Assembly (NCBI GenBank): GCA_021200695.1
Contig: JAJQGF010000230.1
Location: 1-36,155 of the forward strand
From: Lachnospiraceae bacterium
GTDB lineage: Bacteria; Bacillota; Clostridia; Lachnospirales; Lachnospiraceae
Length of the DNA stretch: 36,155 nucleotides
Direction of reading: 5' to 3'
This document shows, in pieces, positions 27,121 through 36,155 of this stretch (its first letter is position 1; every line of letters starts with the position of its first letter). The notes under the pieces are model-generated. The model did no database searches and was not told where the DNA came from. It was given only the letters and a program-made list of their open reading frames with translations. Position numbers and translations under genes: made by a program.

Positions 27121-28041
27121 ATGAGAAAGTTATCAAAAGTTGTTGCAGGGGCATTGACAATGGCAATGTCCGCAATGCTGCTCGCAGGCTGCGGAGATTC
27201 TACGGAGACATCAGCTTCAAGTGAAGCAGCTTCGACGGCAGCATCAGCGGAGACCTCGTCTGCCGCAGCATCAGCGGAGAGTGCGTCTGTTGATGCAGAT
27301 GTTCAGGCTATCATCGACCGTGGGGTACTCAGAGTAGGTGTAAAGAATGCCGTTGTGGGCTTCGGCTTCCAGGATACCTTAACGGGTGAATATTCAGGCA
27401 TGGAGATTTCAATTGCTGAAAAGATTGCCGATGAGCTTGGCGTAGATATCGAATTTACTACGGTTACGGCAGCAACAAGAGGAGAGCTGCTTGACTCGGG
27501 AGACATTGATTGTGTTCTTGCAACCTTCACAATCACAGATGAGAGAAGGAACAGCTGGGATTTTTCAACACCGTATTATACCGATTATGTATCAGTTCTT
27601 GTTGAGAGCGCAAGTGGAATTACCAATCTTGAGGGACTTGTAGACAAAAAGGTCGGGGTATCTTCAGGCTCCACATCCGCAAAGTCTCTGACAAGCGCAA
27701 TGATTGATGCAGGTCTTATCGATGGCAGCGGCTTTGATGCTGATACATTTGACCCTGCGCTTTGGACTACCGGAGTTTCATTCCAGCAGTATGATGATTA
27801 CCCTGCAATTTCTACAGCGCTCAGCGCAGGCGAAATTGATGCTTTCTGTGTAGATAAGTCCATTCTTGCTATCTACAATACTGACAGCCGTGATTACATA
27901 GAGGAAAAATTCTCACCTCAGGAATACGGTGTAGCTACAAAGAAGGGCTCAGGCTTTTCTGCATATGTTGAAGAGCTAATCACGGAATGGCTTGCCGACG
28001 GTACAATTGACGGCTTCATCGCAGAGAACAATCTTGACTGA
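27121..28041 (+). CDS. Amino-acid ABC transporter substrate-binding lipoprotein
   Basis: Lipobox LLAGCG; GVLRVGVKNAVVGFGFQDTLTGEYSGMEISIAEKIADELGV family-3 binding protein pattern. Confidence 0.92.
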   Translation: MRKLSKVVAGALTMAMSAMLLAGCGDSTETSASSEAASTAASAETSSAAASAESASVDADVQAIIDRGVLRVGVKNAVVGFGFQDTLTGEYSGMEISIAEKIADELGVDIEFTTVTAATRGELLDSGDIDCVLATFTITDERRNSWDFSTPYYTDYVSVLVESASGITNLEGLVDKKVGVSSGSTSAKSLTSAMIDAGLIDGSGFDADTFDPALWTTGVSFQQYDDYPAISTALSAGEIDAFCVDKSILAIYNTDSRDYIEEKFSPQEYGVATKKGSGFSAYVEELITEWLADGTIDGFIAENNLD

Positions 28042-28069
28042 TTTTAAGAAAAATATTAACTGACAAAAA

Positions 28070-28100
28070 TGACTGCAGGGCATTAAAAGCCTTGCAGTCA
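28070..28100 (+). other. Intercistronic hairpin without a T-tract
   Basis: TGACTGCAGGGC-attaaaa-GCCTTGCAGTCA between the binding-protein and permease genes. Confidence 0.75.
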
Positions 28101-28131
28101 TATATTAACAGGAAAGACGGGAGGAAGCAAA

Positions 28132-28869
28132 ATGTCCGGCATTTTTTCAGCAAGAGCATGGGGTAAGGTATGGGCATATAGGGCAAGCTTTGGACTCGGA
28201 CTTTTTAATACAGTCCGTACAGCGGTTTTTGCCATATTGCTGGCTTTGATTCTGGGCATAATATTTGGTCTTATGGCAACAAGCGGCAGGAAAATACTGC
28301 AGGCTGTAAGCCGGGTTTATGTAGAAATTATCCAGAATACCCCTATTCTTCTTCAATGCTGCTTTTTGTACTATGCCCTGGCATTTTCGGGCCACAGCAT
28401 CGGCATTATAATGACCGGCATTGTGGCATTAGGAGTGTACACGGGCGCATATATGGCGGAGGTGGTAAGAGCCGGTATTGAAGCTGTGCCGAAGGGACAG
28501 TTCGAGGCAGCGCAGTCACAGGGATTTACATATATTGAGAGAATGTATTACATTATCCTTCCGCAGACGATTAAAATTATTTTACCTCCAATGGTAAATC
28601 AGATTGTAAATCTGATTAAGAATACATCATGCCTTTACATTATAGGCGGCGCGGACCTTATTTCTCTTACATACAGCTTTGTTACAGGAGAAAACACGGG
28701 CGGCGCATATGCTCCCGCATATCTGGTGAGCGGACTTTTATTTTTTGTTATATGCTATCCTCTTTCAAAGACTGCAAGCGCATGGGAAATGTCTCTCAAA
28801 AAGAGGGAGCAGAGGATAAATTTTGCACAGCTTAAGGCAGCAGGGGAAGGAGATGGGATAAATGAGTAA
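28132..28869 (+). CDS. Amino-acid ABC transporter permease
   Basis: Multiple TMs and EVVRAGIEAVPKGQFEAAQSQGFTYIERMYYIILPQTIKIILPP motif. Confidence 0.9.
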   Translation: MSGIFSARAWGKVWAYRASFGLGLFNTVRTAVFAILLALILGIIFGLMATSGRKILQAVSRVYVEIIQNTPILLQCCFLYYALAFSGHSIGIIMTGIVALGVYTGAYMAEVVRAGIEAVPKGQFEAAQSQGFTYIERMYYIILPQTIKIILPPMVNQIVNLIKNTSCLYIIGGADLISLTYSFVTGENTGGAYAPAYLVSGLLFFVICYPLSKTASAWEMSLKKREQRINFAQLKAAGEGDGINE

Positions 28870-29632
28870 TATAGAGGCGAGCTTTTCCATTCTTAAAAAC
28901 CCCAATATTCTTATATACATCGGAAAGGGTGTGCTGTTTACACTTATTATTTCAGTAATAGCAGTGCTTTCGGGAATTCTTCTTGGCTCTGTGCTGGCGC
29001 TTGTCAGAAACTATTGTAAAAAAGGCCGTATTCAGAAGCTTTTCTACTATATTGCGGTATGGTATATAGAGATATTCAGAAATACACCGTTGCTTTTATG
29101 GATATTCATATGTCTGGTATTTTGTCCGGCGCCATCACTGTTTAACCGTAAGCTTTTTGGACTTACCACTGTTGAGACGAAGCTTTTGTTTAAGGCGTCG
29201 GTTGCACTTATATTATTTACATCCTCGGTTATCGCGGAGATTATCAGGGGCGGACTGAATGCGATTGCAAAGGGACAGTTTGAGGCAGCCCACTCTCAGG
29301 GCTTTAATATAGTACAGACCTTTGTGTATATAATACTTCCTCAGGCCTTCAGAAATGTTACACCGACCCTGTTAAGCCAGGTAACATCTACCATAAAGGA
29401 TTCATCATATCTTGCCAATGTTGCGGTTATTGAGCTGATGGCAAGGACAAAGCAGATACTGAGTGCGGCGAACCAATATAACGGCACCGGTACAATACAT
29501 GTGTCGGATGTATTTGTATTGTTTGGATTTGCGGCGTTAATATATTTTATTATAAATTACACGCTGTCCTGCATTGTGCGTTCGATGCAGAAAAGGGCGA
29601 AAAAGGCAAAGAGAGCTGCAGACGCGCAGTAG
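28862..29632 (+). CDS. Amino-acid ABC transporter permease
   Basis: EIIRGGLNAIAKGQFEAAHSQGFNIVQTFVYIILPQAFRNVTP motif; overlaps the upstream permease. Confidence 0.9.
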   Translation: MSNIEASFSILKNPNILIYIGKGVLFTLIISVIAVLSGILLGSVLALVRNYCKKGRIQKLFYYIAVWYIEIFRNTPLLLWIFICLVFCPAPSLFNRKLFGLTTVETKLLFKASVALILFTSSVIAEIIRGGLNAIAKGQFEAAHSQGFNIVQTFVYIILPQAFRNVTPTLLSQVTSTIKDSSYLANVAVIELMARTKQILSAANQYNGTGTIHVSDVFVLFGFAALIYFIINYTLSCIVRSMQKRAKKAKRAADAQ

Positions 29633-29666
29633 AGCAATGAATGTACAGGGAAAAGGAGTAGCTTTT

Positions 29667-30272
29667 ATGGCACAGCAATATGTGGTTACAATTTCAAGGC
29701 AGTTTGGAAGTATGGGGCGCTCTATTGCGCACAGACTTTCCGAAATATTGGAAATAGAATATCTTGACAGAGATATAGTGGAGGCTACAGCAAAAAGGAT
29801 GGGGCTTCCCGTGTCTGTCATAAGCGAAGAGGAGGAGAACGGCAGAGTCGGCTCTAATTTCTTCAGAAGAATGTATCCCTTAGGCATAGGAGTGCCGAAT
29901 CTTAAGGACGAAATTTTCGATGTTCAGAAAAATATAATAAGGGATTTTGCATCAAAGGATTCCTGCATTATAGTCGGACGCTGTGCGGAGAGTATCCTGA
30001 GCGATTTTGACAACCGGCTTAGTGTATACATCTATGCGCCTCTTGAGGCGAGGCTTAAAAATTGTACGGATATACTGAATATGGATTTAAAGACTGCAAA
30101 GGGTATGATAAAAGAGGTAGACACCGCAAGGGAAAATTATCACAGAAGCTATTGCGCCGGTTATACGGGACCCTTTGACTATAGGGATATCATGCTGGAT
30201 TCGAGCAAATTTGGAATAGAGGGGACTGCCGCAGTTATCGCCGGAATAGTGAGGGAAAGATGGTGTCAGTGA
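29667..30272 (+). CDS. Cytidylate kinase-like family protein
   Basis: MAQQYVVTISRQFGSMGRSIAHRLSEILEIEYLDRDIVEATAKRMG; start ATG 29667 after AAAAGGAG. Confidence 0.8.
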   Translation: MAQQYVVTISRQFGSMGRSIAHRLSEILEIEYLDRDIVEATAKRMGLPVSVISEEEENGRVGSNFFRRMYPLGIGVPNLKDEIFDVQKNIIRDFASKDSCIIVGRCAESILSDFDNRLSVYIYAPLEARLKNCTDILNMDLKTAKGMIKEVDTARENYHRSYCAGYTGPFDYRDIMLDSSKFGIEGTAAVIAGIVRERWCQ

Positions 30273-31570
30273 TAAGAAAAAAGCTTCCGCCCATAGGGCT
30301 TCGGATTATTAAATCCGCATTGGCGGTTTTTCTGTGCTACATGGTAAACCTGCTCAGGAACGGAGACGGAATAGTATTTTATTCACAACTTGCAGCGCTG
30401 TGGTGTATGCAGGATTATGTGAAGGAAAGTAAGCAAAAAGCATATCAGAGGACAATCGGAACGATAATCGGAGCATTATACGGTCTGGTAGTCCTCGTTA
30501 TTTTTGGTTATATAAAGATAGACAAGCCCGCATGTAATATTCTTGAATGCGTGGTAATTTCAATGATGATTGCAGTAATAATTTATACAACAGTGCTGAT
30601 TAACAAAAAGAATGCGTCGTATTTTTCGTGCGTTGTATTTTTAAGCATTGTTGTAAACCATATTTCTGATGTTAACCCGTATCTTTTTGTGTGGAACAGA
30701 TTCCTTGACACTATAATCGGAATATTACTTGGCATGGCGGTTAATTGCTTCAGGCTGCCGTGTACAAGAAGAAATGATATACTGTTTATTTCAGGGCTTG
30801 ATGATACTCTGCTGAATGCAAAGGATAATCTGTCCGGATACAGCAGGGTAGAGCTTAACCGTATGATTGAGGAGGGGGCGCTTTTTACCATATCGACCAT
30901 GAGGACTCCGGCATCGCTTATGGAGCCTTTAAAGGATATCAGTCTGAAGCTTCCGCTTATCGTAATGGACGGCGCAGCTTTGTATGATATCAACGATAAG
31001 AGGTATGTCAAGGCATATGTTATATCACATGATAGGGCAAAGCGCATTATAAATTTTATGCATGACAAAAAGATGCATTGGTTTACGAATGTAATAATTG
31101 ATGACATGCTTGTCATTTATTATCAGGAGACGGAGGATGAGATGTACAATAAGCTGATATCATCTTTGCGCCGTTCACCCTATAGAAATTATGTAAAGCG
31201 TGAGCTGCCGGAGGAGGAAGAGGTTGTATATTTTATGCTCATAGATAAAAAGGATTGCATTGACAGCTTTTATGATGAGCTTCTGGCCGCAGGTCTGCTT
31301 GAAGACATGAAGGTGCTGAAGTATGCTTCGCATGACTATGCCGGGTATTCTTATATAAAGATTTATAATCATAATGCCATAAAGGAGAATATGATTGACT
31401 ATCTGAAGGCGGAGCTTGGAGTCGACAGAGCCGTAACCTTCGGAAGTATTGAGGGCAGATATACGCATATTGTAGAGCCCGGCGACAGCAACGGGGTTGT
31501 CAGGACTATGAAGAAGGAATATGAAAGGAAATTACTTCCTATACCAATAAAAACCCGGCAAAAGGTATAG
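30260..31570 (+). CDS. FUSC/aromatic-acid-exporter-like membrane domain fused to a degenerate Cof-type HAD domain
   Basis: N-terminal TM domain with YQRTIGTIIGALYGLVV and LDTIIGILLGMAVN; C-terminal HAD-like FISGLDDTLLNAKDNLS..FTISTMRTPASLMEPL..LPLIVMDGAALYD. Confidence 0.75.
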   Translation: MVSVIRKKLPPIGLRIIKSALAVFLCYMVNLLRNGDGIVFYSQLAALWCMQDYVKESKQKAYQRTIGTIIGALYGLVVLVIFGYIKIDKPACNILECVVISMMIAVIIYTTVLINKKNASYFSCVVFLSIVVNHISDVNPYLFVWNRFLDTIIGILLGMAVNCFRLPCTRRNDILFISGLDDTLLNAKDNLSGYSRVELNRMIEEGALFTISTMRTPASLMEPLKDISLKLPLIVMDGAALYDINDKRYVKAYVISHDRAKRIINFMHDKKMHWFTNVIIDDMLVIYYQETEDEMYNKLISSLRRSPYRNYVKRELPEEEEVVYFMLIDKKDCIDSFYDELLAAGLLEDMKVLKYASHDYAGYSYIKIYNHNAIKENMIDYLKAELGVDRAVTFGSIEGRYTHIVEPGDSNGVVRTMKKEYERKLLPIPIKTRQKV

Positions 31571-31708
31571 ATTGCGTTAAAATCTGACTTTTGCAGTTAA
31601 TCAAGCATAAAAATACCCGCAATCCCAATAAATTTAACTAATTTATAATTGAAGCAGGAAAAACTTTAACTTTACAGATTAAATTTTCGAGCGTATAAGA
31701 AATTATTA

Positions 31709-31737
31709 TTGAAATCAATCCATAAGTAGAATAAAAT
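31709..31737 (+). promoter_or_regulatory. Candidate promoter for the PfkB kinase gene
   Basis: TTGAAA (31709-31714), 17-bp spacer, TAAAAT (31732-31737) in an AT-rich intergenic region. Confidence 0.5.
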
Positions 31738-31805
31738 AAAACTGATGAATGTATTTAAAAACGCTATGGACTATAGATAGTTATAAAACGATAAGGAGGA
31801 TTTCA

Positions 31806-32894
31806 ATGGAACATTCCAACCCACTGCTTCGCGGCATTGAAGACACAAACAGATTCATCACGATAGGCGAGATAATGCTCAGGCTTACACCGCCTAATTA
31901 TGAGAAAATCCGTACTGCGACAAGCTTTGAGGCAAGCTACGGAGGAAGTGAGGCGAATATTGCACTCGCGCTTGCAAATTTAGGAGTAGACAGTACCTTT
32001 TTCAGCGTTGTACCCAATAACAGTGTCGGAAAGAGCGCTGTAAGAATGCTGAGAAGTAACGATGTTCACTGCACCCCCATGATTTTAAGCACCAGGGAGG
32101 AGACACCTACTCACCGTCTCGGAAGCTATTATCTTGAGACGGGCTATGGAATCCGTCCAAGCAAGGTTACATATGACAGAAAGCACAGTGCCATCACGGA
32201 ATATGATTTCAGCAAGGTGGATTTGGATGAGCTTTTAAGCAATTTTACATGGCTTCATCTGAGCGGAATCACTCCGGCATTGGCTCCAAACTGTAGGAAG
32301 CTTATAATGGACTGTATAAAGGTTGCAAAGCAGAAGGGCATGACGGTGAGCTTTGACGGAAACTTCAGAAGCAAGCTCTGGACATGGGAGGAGGCAAGGG
32401 ATTTTTGCACGGAATGCCTTCCTTATGTTGATGTGCTGATGGGTATCGAGCCTTATCATCTGTGGAAAGATGAAAACGACCATTCAAAGGGAGATGTAAA
32501 GGATGGAATTCCACTTCAGCCCAGCTACGAGCAGCAGGATGAAATATTTCAGGCATTTGTTGCCCGTTATCCTAATATCAGGTGTATCGGACGACATGTG
32601 CGTTATGCACACAGCGGAAGCGAGAACAGCCTGAAAGCATTTTTATGGTATGAGGACCACACCTTTGAGAGTAAGCTTTTTACCTTCAATATTCTGGACA
32701 GAGTAGGCGGCGGAGACGCATTTGCCAGCGGGCTTATATATGCGATGATGCACGATTACAGACCTATGGATATGGTTAATTTTGCTGTAGCCAGCAGTGT
32801 TATCAAGCACACTATACGTGGTGATGCAAATATTACCGATGATGTTGAGAGTATCAGAAATCTTATGAATATGAACTATGACATCAAGAGGTAA
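31806..32894 (+). CDS. PfkB-family carbohydrate kinase (2-keto-3-deoxygluconate kinase-like)
   Basis: FITIGEIMLRLTPPNYEKI, YGGSEANIALALANLG, DRVGGGDAFASGLIYAMM; ATG 31806 after AAGGAGG. Confidence 0.87.
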   Translation: MEHSNPLLRGIEDTNRFITIGEIMLRLTPPNYEKIRTATSFEASYGGSEANIALALANLGVDSTFFSVVPNNSVGKSAVRMLRSNDVHCTPMILSTREETPTHRLGSYYLETGYGIRPSKVTYDRKHSAITEYDFSKVDLDELLSNFTWLHLSGITPALAPNCRKLIMDCIKVAKQKGMTVSFDGNFRSKLWTWEEARDFCTECLPYVDVLMGIEPYHLWKDENDHSKGDVKDGIPLQPSYEQQDEIFQAFVARYPNIRCIGRHVRYAHSGSENSLKAFLWYEDHTFESKLFTFNILDRVGGGDAFASGLIYAMMHDYRPMDMVNFAVASSVIKHTIRGDANITDDVESIRNLMNMNYDIKR

Positions 32895-32923
32895 TTTATC
32901 ATTCAGATGAATAATTAAGCTGT

Positions 32924-32962
32924 AAAAGAGAGGAGTCCGTATGCGGCGGATTCTTCTCTTTT
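32924..32962 (+). terminator. Rho-independent terminator
   Basis: AAAAGAGAGGAGTCCG-tatgcgg-CGGATTCTTCTCTTTT hairpin with G-T wobbles. Confidence 0.75.
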
Positions 32963-32987
32963 AAGTATAAGGCAAATGGTATAAGAT

Positions 32988-34025
32988 ATGGAGTCAACAT
33001 GTAATAAAAAAAATAAATATTTCAGCGTACTGATATGTATACTAGCTGCTGTGGTAACCTTTATTCCCGCGTTCAGGGAAAACATTTCATTTTGGCGTTC
33101 CGCCGGCCAAACGGCTGCTTCGGGAATTGCAGGGCTTGTGATAATACAGATATTGACAGCCTTTGGTTTTTTTGTATTGTCATTTTCTCTTTCAAAGGAT
33201 ATCATAGTATCATTTTCCGGAGTAGTGCTGTATCTTACCTGTCCATACAGGATATATATTTTGTTTGACTGCTGTGATATGGGAAAATGTATTGTCTGGG
33301 CATTGCTGCCCTGGCTTTTGTGGGGGCTTTTCTCTGCGTCACATGCGGGTAAAATAAAGTGGGTGGGAATTGCTGCCGCTGTTGCTGCGCTCGCCATTAT
33401 AGGATATTCTGACTTTGTATGGCTCGCAATTACATTTGCCGTCATTCTGCCGGCGGCAGCCTTGTTCAGGAGAACAGAGTGGCTGTTCATTTCTGTGGCT
33501 GGAGGTGTTGCTGCGCTTCCGAAAATGCTGCCTTATTTTGACTACTGTCTGAGGGGAGGCGGTGAAAGCCTGGAAATCAGCATTATATCAATAATGAATA
33601 AGGGTTATGAATTTGGACAAATGTTTACCGGCTTTGCATATCGCGACAATCTGCCGGGTATGGGAATAGGACTTTTCATAGTGCTGTTTGCAATGCTGTG
33701 GCTGAGGGTGGTTGAGAATGCTTTTAGGCCGGATGCTGCGGCACGATACATAATGCTGCTCTGTGTCATTTTATTTATTTTTTCGTTAGCCTGTTTTCCG
33801 TGGGATTATGTCGAGCGCGCGGGGGCATTTTTTATGAGGGCGGTGTCAGTAATTGGAACGCCGGCAGTATTTTTCGGATATGGCTGTATGCTTATGTGTA
33901 TATTGGGAGTGTATGTGATAAGGGCGCTTTCAAATGTGAAAAATTCATTTGCCTCCGGAGCGATTCCGACATTTATGATGTGTATTTCCGTTTTTGCCGC
34001 ATTTAATTTGGGATTTGATATATAA
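32988..34025 (+). CDS. Polytopic membrane protein of unknown function
   Basis: 345 aa, many hydrophobic segments; YLTCPYRIYILFDCCDMGKCIVWALLPWLLWGLF resembles a segment of the next gene. Confidence 0.6.
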   Translation: MESTCNKKNKYFSVLICILAAVVTFIPAFRENISFWRSAGQTAASGIAGLVIIQILTAFGFFVLSFSLSKDIIVSFSGVVLYLTCPYRIYILFDCCDMGKCIVWALLPWLLWGLFSASHAGKIKWVGIAAAVAALAIIGYSDFVWLAITFAVILPAAALFRRTEWLFISVAGGVAALPKMLPYFDYCLRGGGESLEISIISIMNKGYEFGQMFTGFAYRDNLPGMGIGLFIVLFAMLWLRVVENAFRPDAAARYIMLLCVILFIFSLACFPWDYVERAGAFFMRAVSVIGTPAVFFGYGCMLMCILGVYVIRALSNVKNSFASGAIPTFMMCISVFAAFNLGFDI

Positions 34026-34044
34026 ATGATAATCAGGAAAAGTT

Positions 34045-36155
34045 ATGTTATGGGAAATCAGCATGAACAGTTATTTAAAATCTCCGAAATTTAAGATAAA
34101 AATATATATTGTTCTAGCATTGACGGGTATTCTGGCGGCATTGTGCTGTCTGAAAATAGTGCTGCCGAACAGACAGTACAGCTTTGGAGCTGAGACTGTG
34201 CAGCTTCAGGATAATCAGGCGGTAATTAAGGATATTGCTCTTCCTGCCGGAGTATATACCGTAGAGCTCCTGTATACCGTGGATACAGATGCGGAGTATC
34301 ATTGCAGTGCAGAGGACGCTGCTGTTTTTTATGGGGGACTGCTTACAAGCGGCGAGCATTTGTACAGCGCTTTAGACAGGACGGGATATACCATGTGGCT
34401 GTTCGAGAGCACGGAAAGCCTACAGGTATCGGTTGAAGGCTCGAATGGCACATTGGAAATACACGGACTAAATATATATGAGACAAACGGATTGTGGAGT
34501 ATGGCGATTACTGTGATTTTTGTCATTGCGGCCACAGTGTTGGCATGTATGCTGTGGAGGCAGCTTGATGCTGAGGGATGCATATCAGGGAGGACTAAAG
34601 AGGTTGTATTCGGAATAACGGCAATTACCTTTGTGGCATCGCTTCCTCAGCTAATCGGGGTCAGTCTTTGCGGAGTTGACCTCACATATCATTTGCAGCG
34701 CATTGAGGGTGTGCGTGACGGACTGCTGTCAGGGCAGCTTCCGGTGAGATTAGAGCCAAAGTGGGTTATGGGATATGGATATGCAGATGCAATATTTTAC
34801 TGCAACTCACTGCTATATTTTCCCGCGCTGCTCAGAATACTTGGCTTTGGGGTAACAACCGCTCACAATGTATATTTTATAGCCCTGAATCTTGCAACGG
34901 CTGTTATAGCTTATTACTGCTTTGGAAAAATTTTCAGGGACGAGCATATAGGGCTTTTGTGCAGCGCCCTGTATACTTTGTCCATATATCGGCTTGACAA
35001 AATAATTGTGCTGGGGGCGCTGGGAGAGGCGAGCGCTCTTACGTTTATGCCTCTTGTGCTTTATGGTCTGTACCGTATATTCACGGAGGATATGAAGGAT
35101 AAGCGATATAAGACCGCATATATACCTCTTATGGCAGGCTATACGGGAATTGTGCAGACACATGTGCTGACCTGTGAAATCACTTTGTTTTTAACGATAC
35201 TTCTTTGTATTGTATTTATAAAAAGGTTTATAAAAAAGGAATGTCTGATTGAGCTTGTCAAGGCTGCGGCAGGTACCGTATTTTTGAGCCTGTGGTATAT
35301 TGTGCCGTTTGCCGACTATTATATTTCCGAGGATTTACATATACAGCATTTGTCCTCCAGAAGCCTTCAGAATGAAGGAGCCAACCCTATACAGCTTATA
35401 CTGCATTTTTATAAGACGGGAAGAAACGGCGAAGAAGGGCTTATGGACAGGCTCGGAATCTCGCCTGAGGGAGTGGGGCTGATATTATCGCTTGCGGGAA
35501 TTACATTCCTTATATTGTGGCTTGCAGGCAGACTTTCAAAAAAGGACCCGGTGATTTCTTTTGGAAAGGTGTCTGTGATATTTGCGGTGATGCTGCTTTT
35601 TATGAGTCTTAAGTATTTTCCGTGGGATAAGCTGCAGTATATCAACGTTGTTACAGAGTCTCTTATCGGCAGTATACAGTATCCGCACAGATTTTGGGGG
35701 TGGGGTACGCTCTTGCTGACAGCAACAGCAGGCTGCTGCCTGTATCGGTATAAGACGGAAGGCATTAAGAAGGGTTATTATATCTGCGTAATAGCTGTGT
35801 TTGCGGCGCTTATCACTTCAAGCATGTTCTATAATGATTACATGGAGAGAGACCATCATAGGTATGAGCTTTACAATCCGGAGGGAATGGGCAGAGGATA
35901 TATTTCGGGTGCGGAATATCTTATTGAAGGCACTGATGCGGAGCTTTTGACATACAGTGAGCCATATGCGGGTGAGGGTGTTTCACTCAGCAACTATGAA
36001 AAAGGAGATTTGACGGCAGATTTTTACTGTATTAATGAGACGGATTCTGATAGCTATGTTGAAGTGCCGCTTCTGCACTATAAGGGCTATAAGGCGTATG
36101 TATACGGCACTGATGAGGAGCTTAAGACCGTAAAGGGGGAGAATAATGTCGTGAG
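34045..36155 (+). CDS. Large polytopic membrane protein (glycosyltransferase-like/YfhO-like), 3' truncated by window end
   Basis: Frame from ATG 34045 (or 34063) is open to the window end: extracytoplasmic N-terminal domain, then GVDLTYHLQRIEGVRDGLLSGQLPVRLEPKW, LYTLSIYRLDKIIVLGALGEASALTFMPLVLYGL, and YKGYKAYVYG near the end. Missing from the ORF track because no stop is present. Confidence 0.7.
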   Translation, partial: MLWEISMNSYLKSPKFKIKIYIVLALTGILAALCCLKIVLPNRQYSFGAETVQLQDNQAVIKDIALPAGVYTVELLYTVDTDAEYHCSAEDAAVFYGGLLTSGEHLYSALDRTGYTMWLFESTESLQVSVEGSNGTLEIHGLNIYETNGLWSMAITVIFVIAATVLACMLWRQLDAEGCISGRTKEVVFGITAITFVASLPQLIGVSLCGVDLTYHLQRIEGVRDGLLSGQLPVRLEPKWVMGYGYADAIFYCNSLLYFPALLRILGFGVTTAHNVYFIALNLATAVIAYYCFGKIFRDEHIGLLCSALYTLSIYRLDKIIVLGALGEASALTFMPLVLYGLYRIFTEDMKDKRYKTAYIPLMAGYTGIVQTHVLTCEITLFLTILLCIVFIKRFIKKECLIELVKAAAGTVFLSLWYIVPFADYYISEDLHIQHLSSRSLQNEGANPIQLILHFYKTGRNGEEGLMDRLGISPEGVGLILSLAGITFLILWLAGRLSKKDPVISFGKVSVIFAVMLLFMSLKYFPWDKLQYINVVTESLIGSIQYPHRFWGWGTLLLTATAGCCLYRYKTEGIKKGYYICVIAVFAALITSSMFYNDYMERDHHRYELYNPEGMGRGYISGAEYLIEGTDAELLTYSEPYAGEGVSLSNYEKGDLTADFYCINETDSDSYVEVPLLHYKGYKAYVYGTDEELKTVKGENNVV

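Overview
The window looks like a low-GC Firmicutes chromosome, probably Lachnospiraceae-like (inferred from gene content only). All supported genes are on the + strand. From left to right: (1) a phosphonate/surface-polymer cluster: partial TagB/TagF-like glycerophosphotransferase, PhnW-like aminotransferase, cytidylyltransferase-PEP mutase fusion with an intact EDKTGLKKNS motif, PntC/LicC-like nucleotidyltransferase, and phosphonopyruvate decarboxylase; (2) a CPBP protease, an acyl-ACP thioesterase, a CvfB-like S1 protein and a YjfB-like small protein; (3) a PucR/CdaR-type regulator, ftsE, ftsX, an M23 peptidase and an S41 peptidase, interrupted by an apparently perfect 3029-bp tandem duplication with a 10-bp microhomology (AGCAGCTTGA) at its ends. 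The duplication gives two ftsEX copies and a chimeric M23-regulator ORF; (4) an MNT/HEPN toxin-antitoxin-like pair; (5) a six-gene, tightly packed operon (17843-26149) of zinc-ribbon/TM proteins, a variant exported metallophosphoesterase, a secreted propeller-like protein and a VWA protein, which is the best candidate here for an undescribed system; (6) a polar amino-acid ABC transporter, a cytidylate-kinase-like protein, and a FUSC-like membrane domain fused to a HAD domain that has lost catalytic residues; (7) a KDG-kinase-like PfkB protein and two related large membrane proteins, the second cut by the window end. No rRNA, tRNA, CRISPR array or transposase was recognised.
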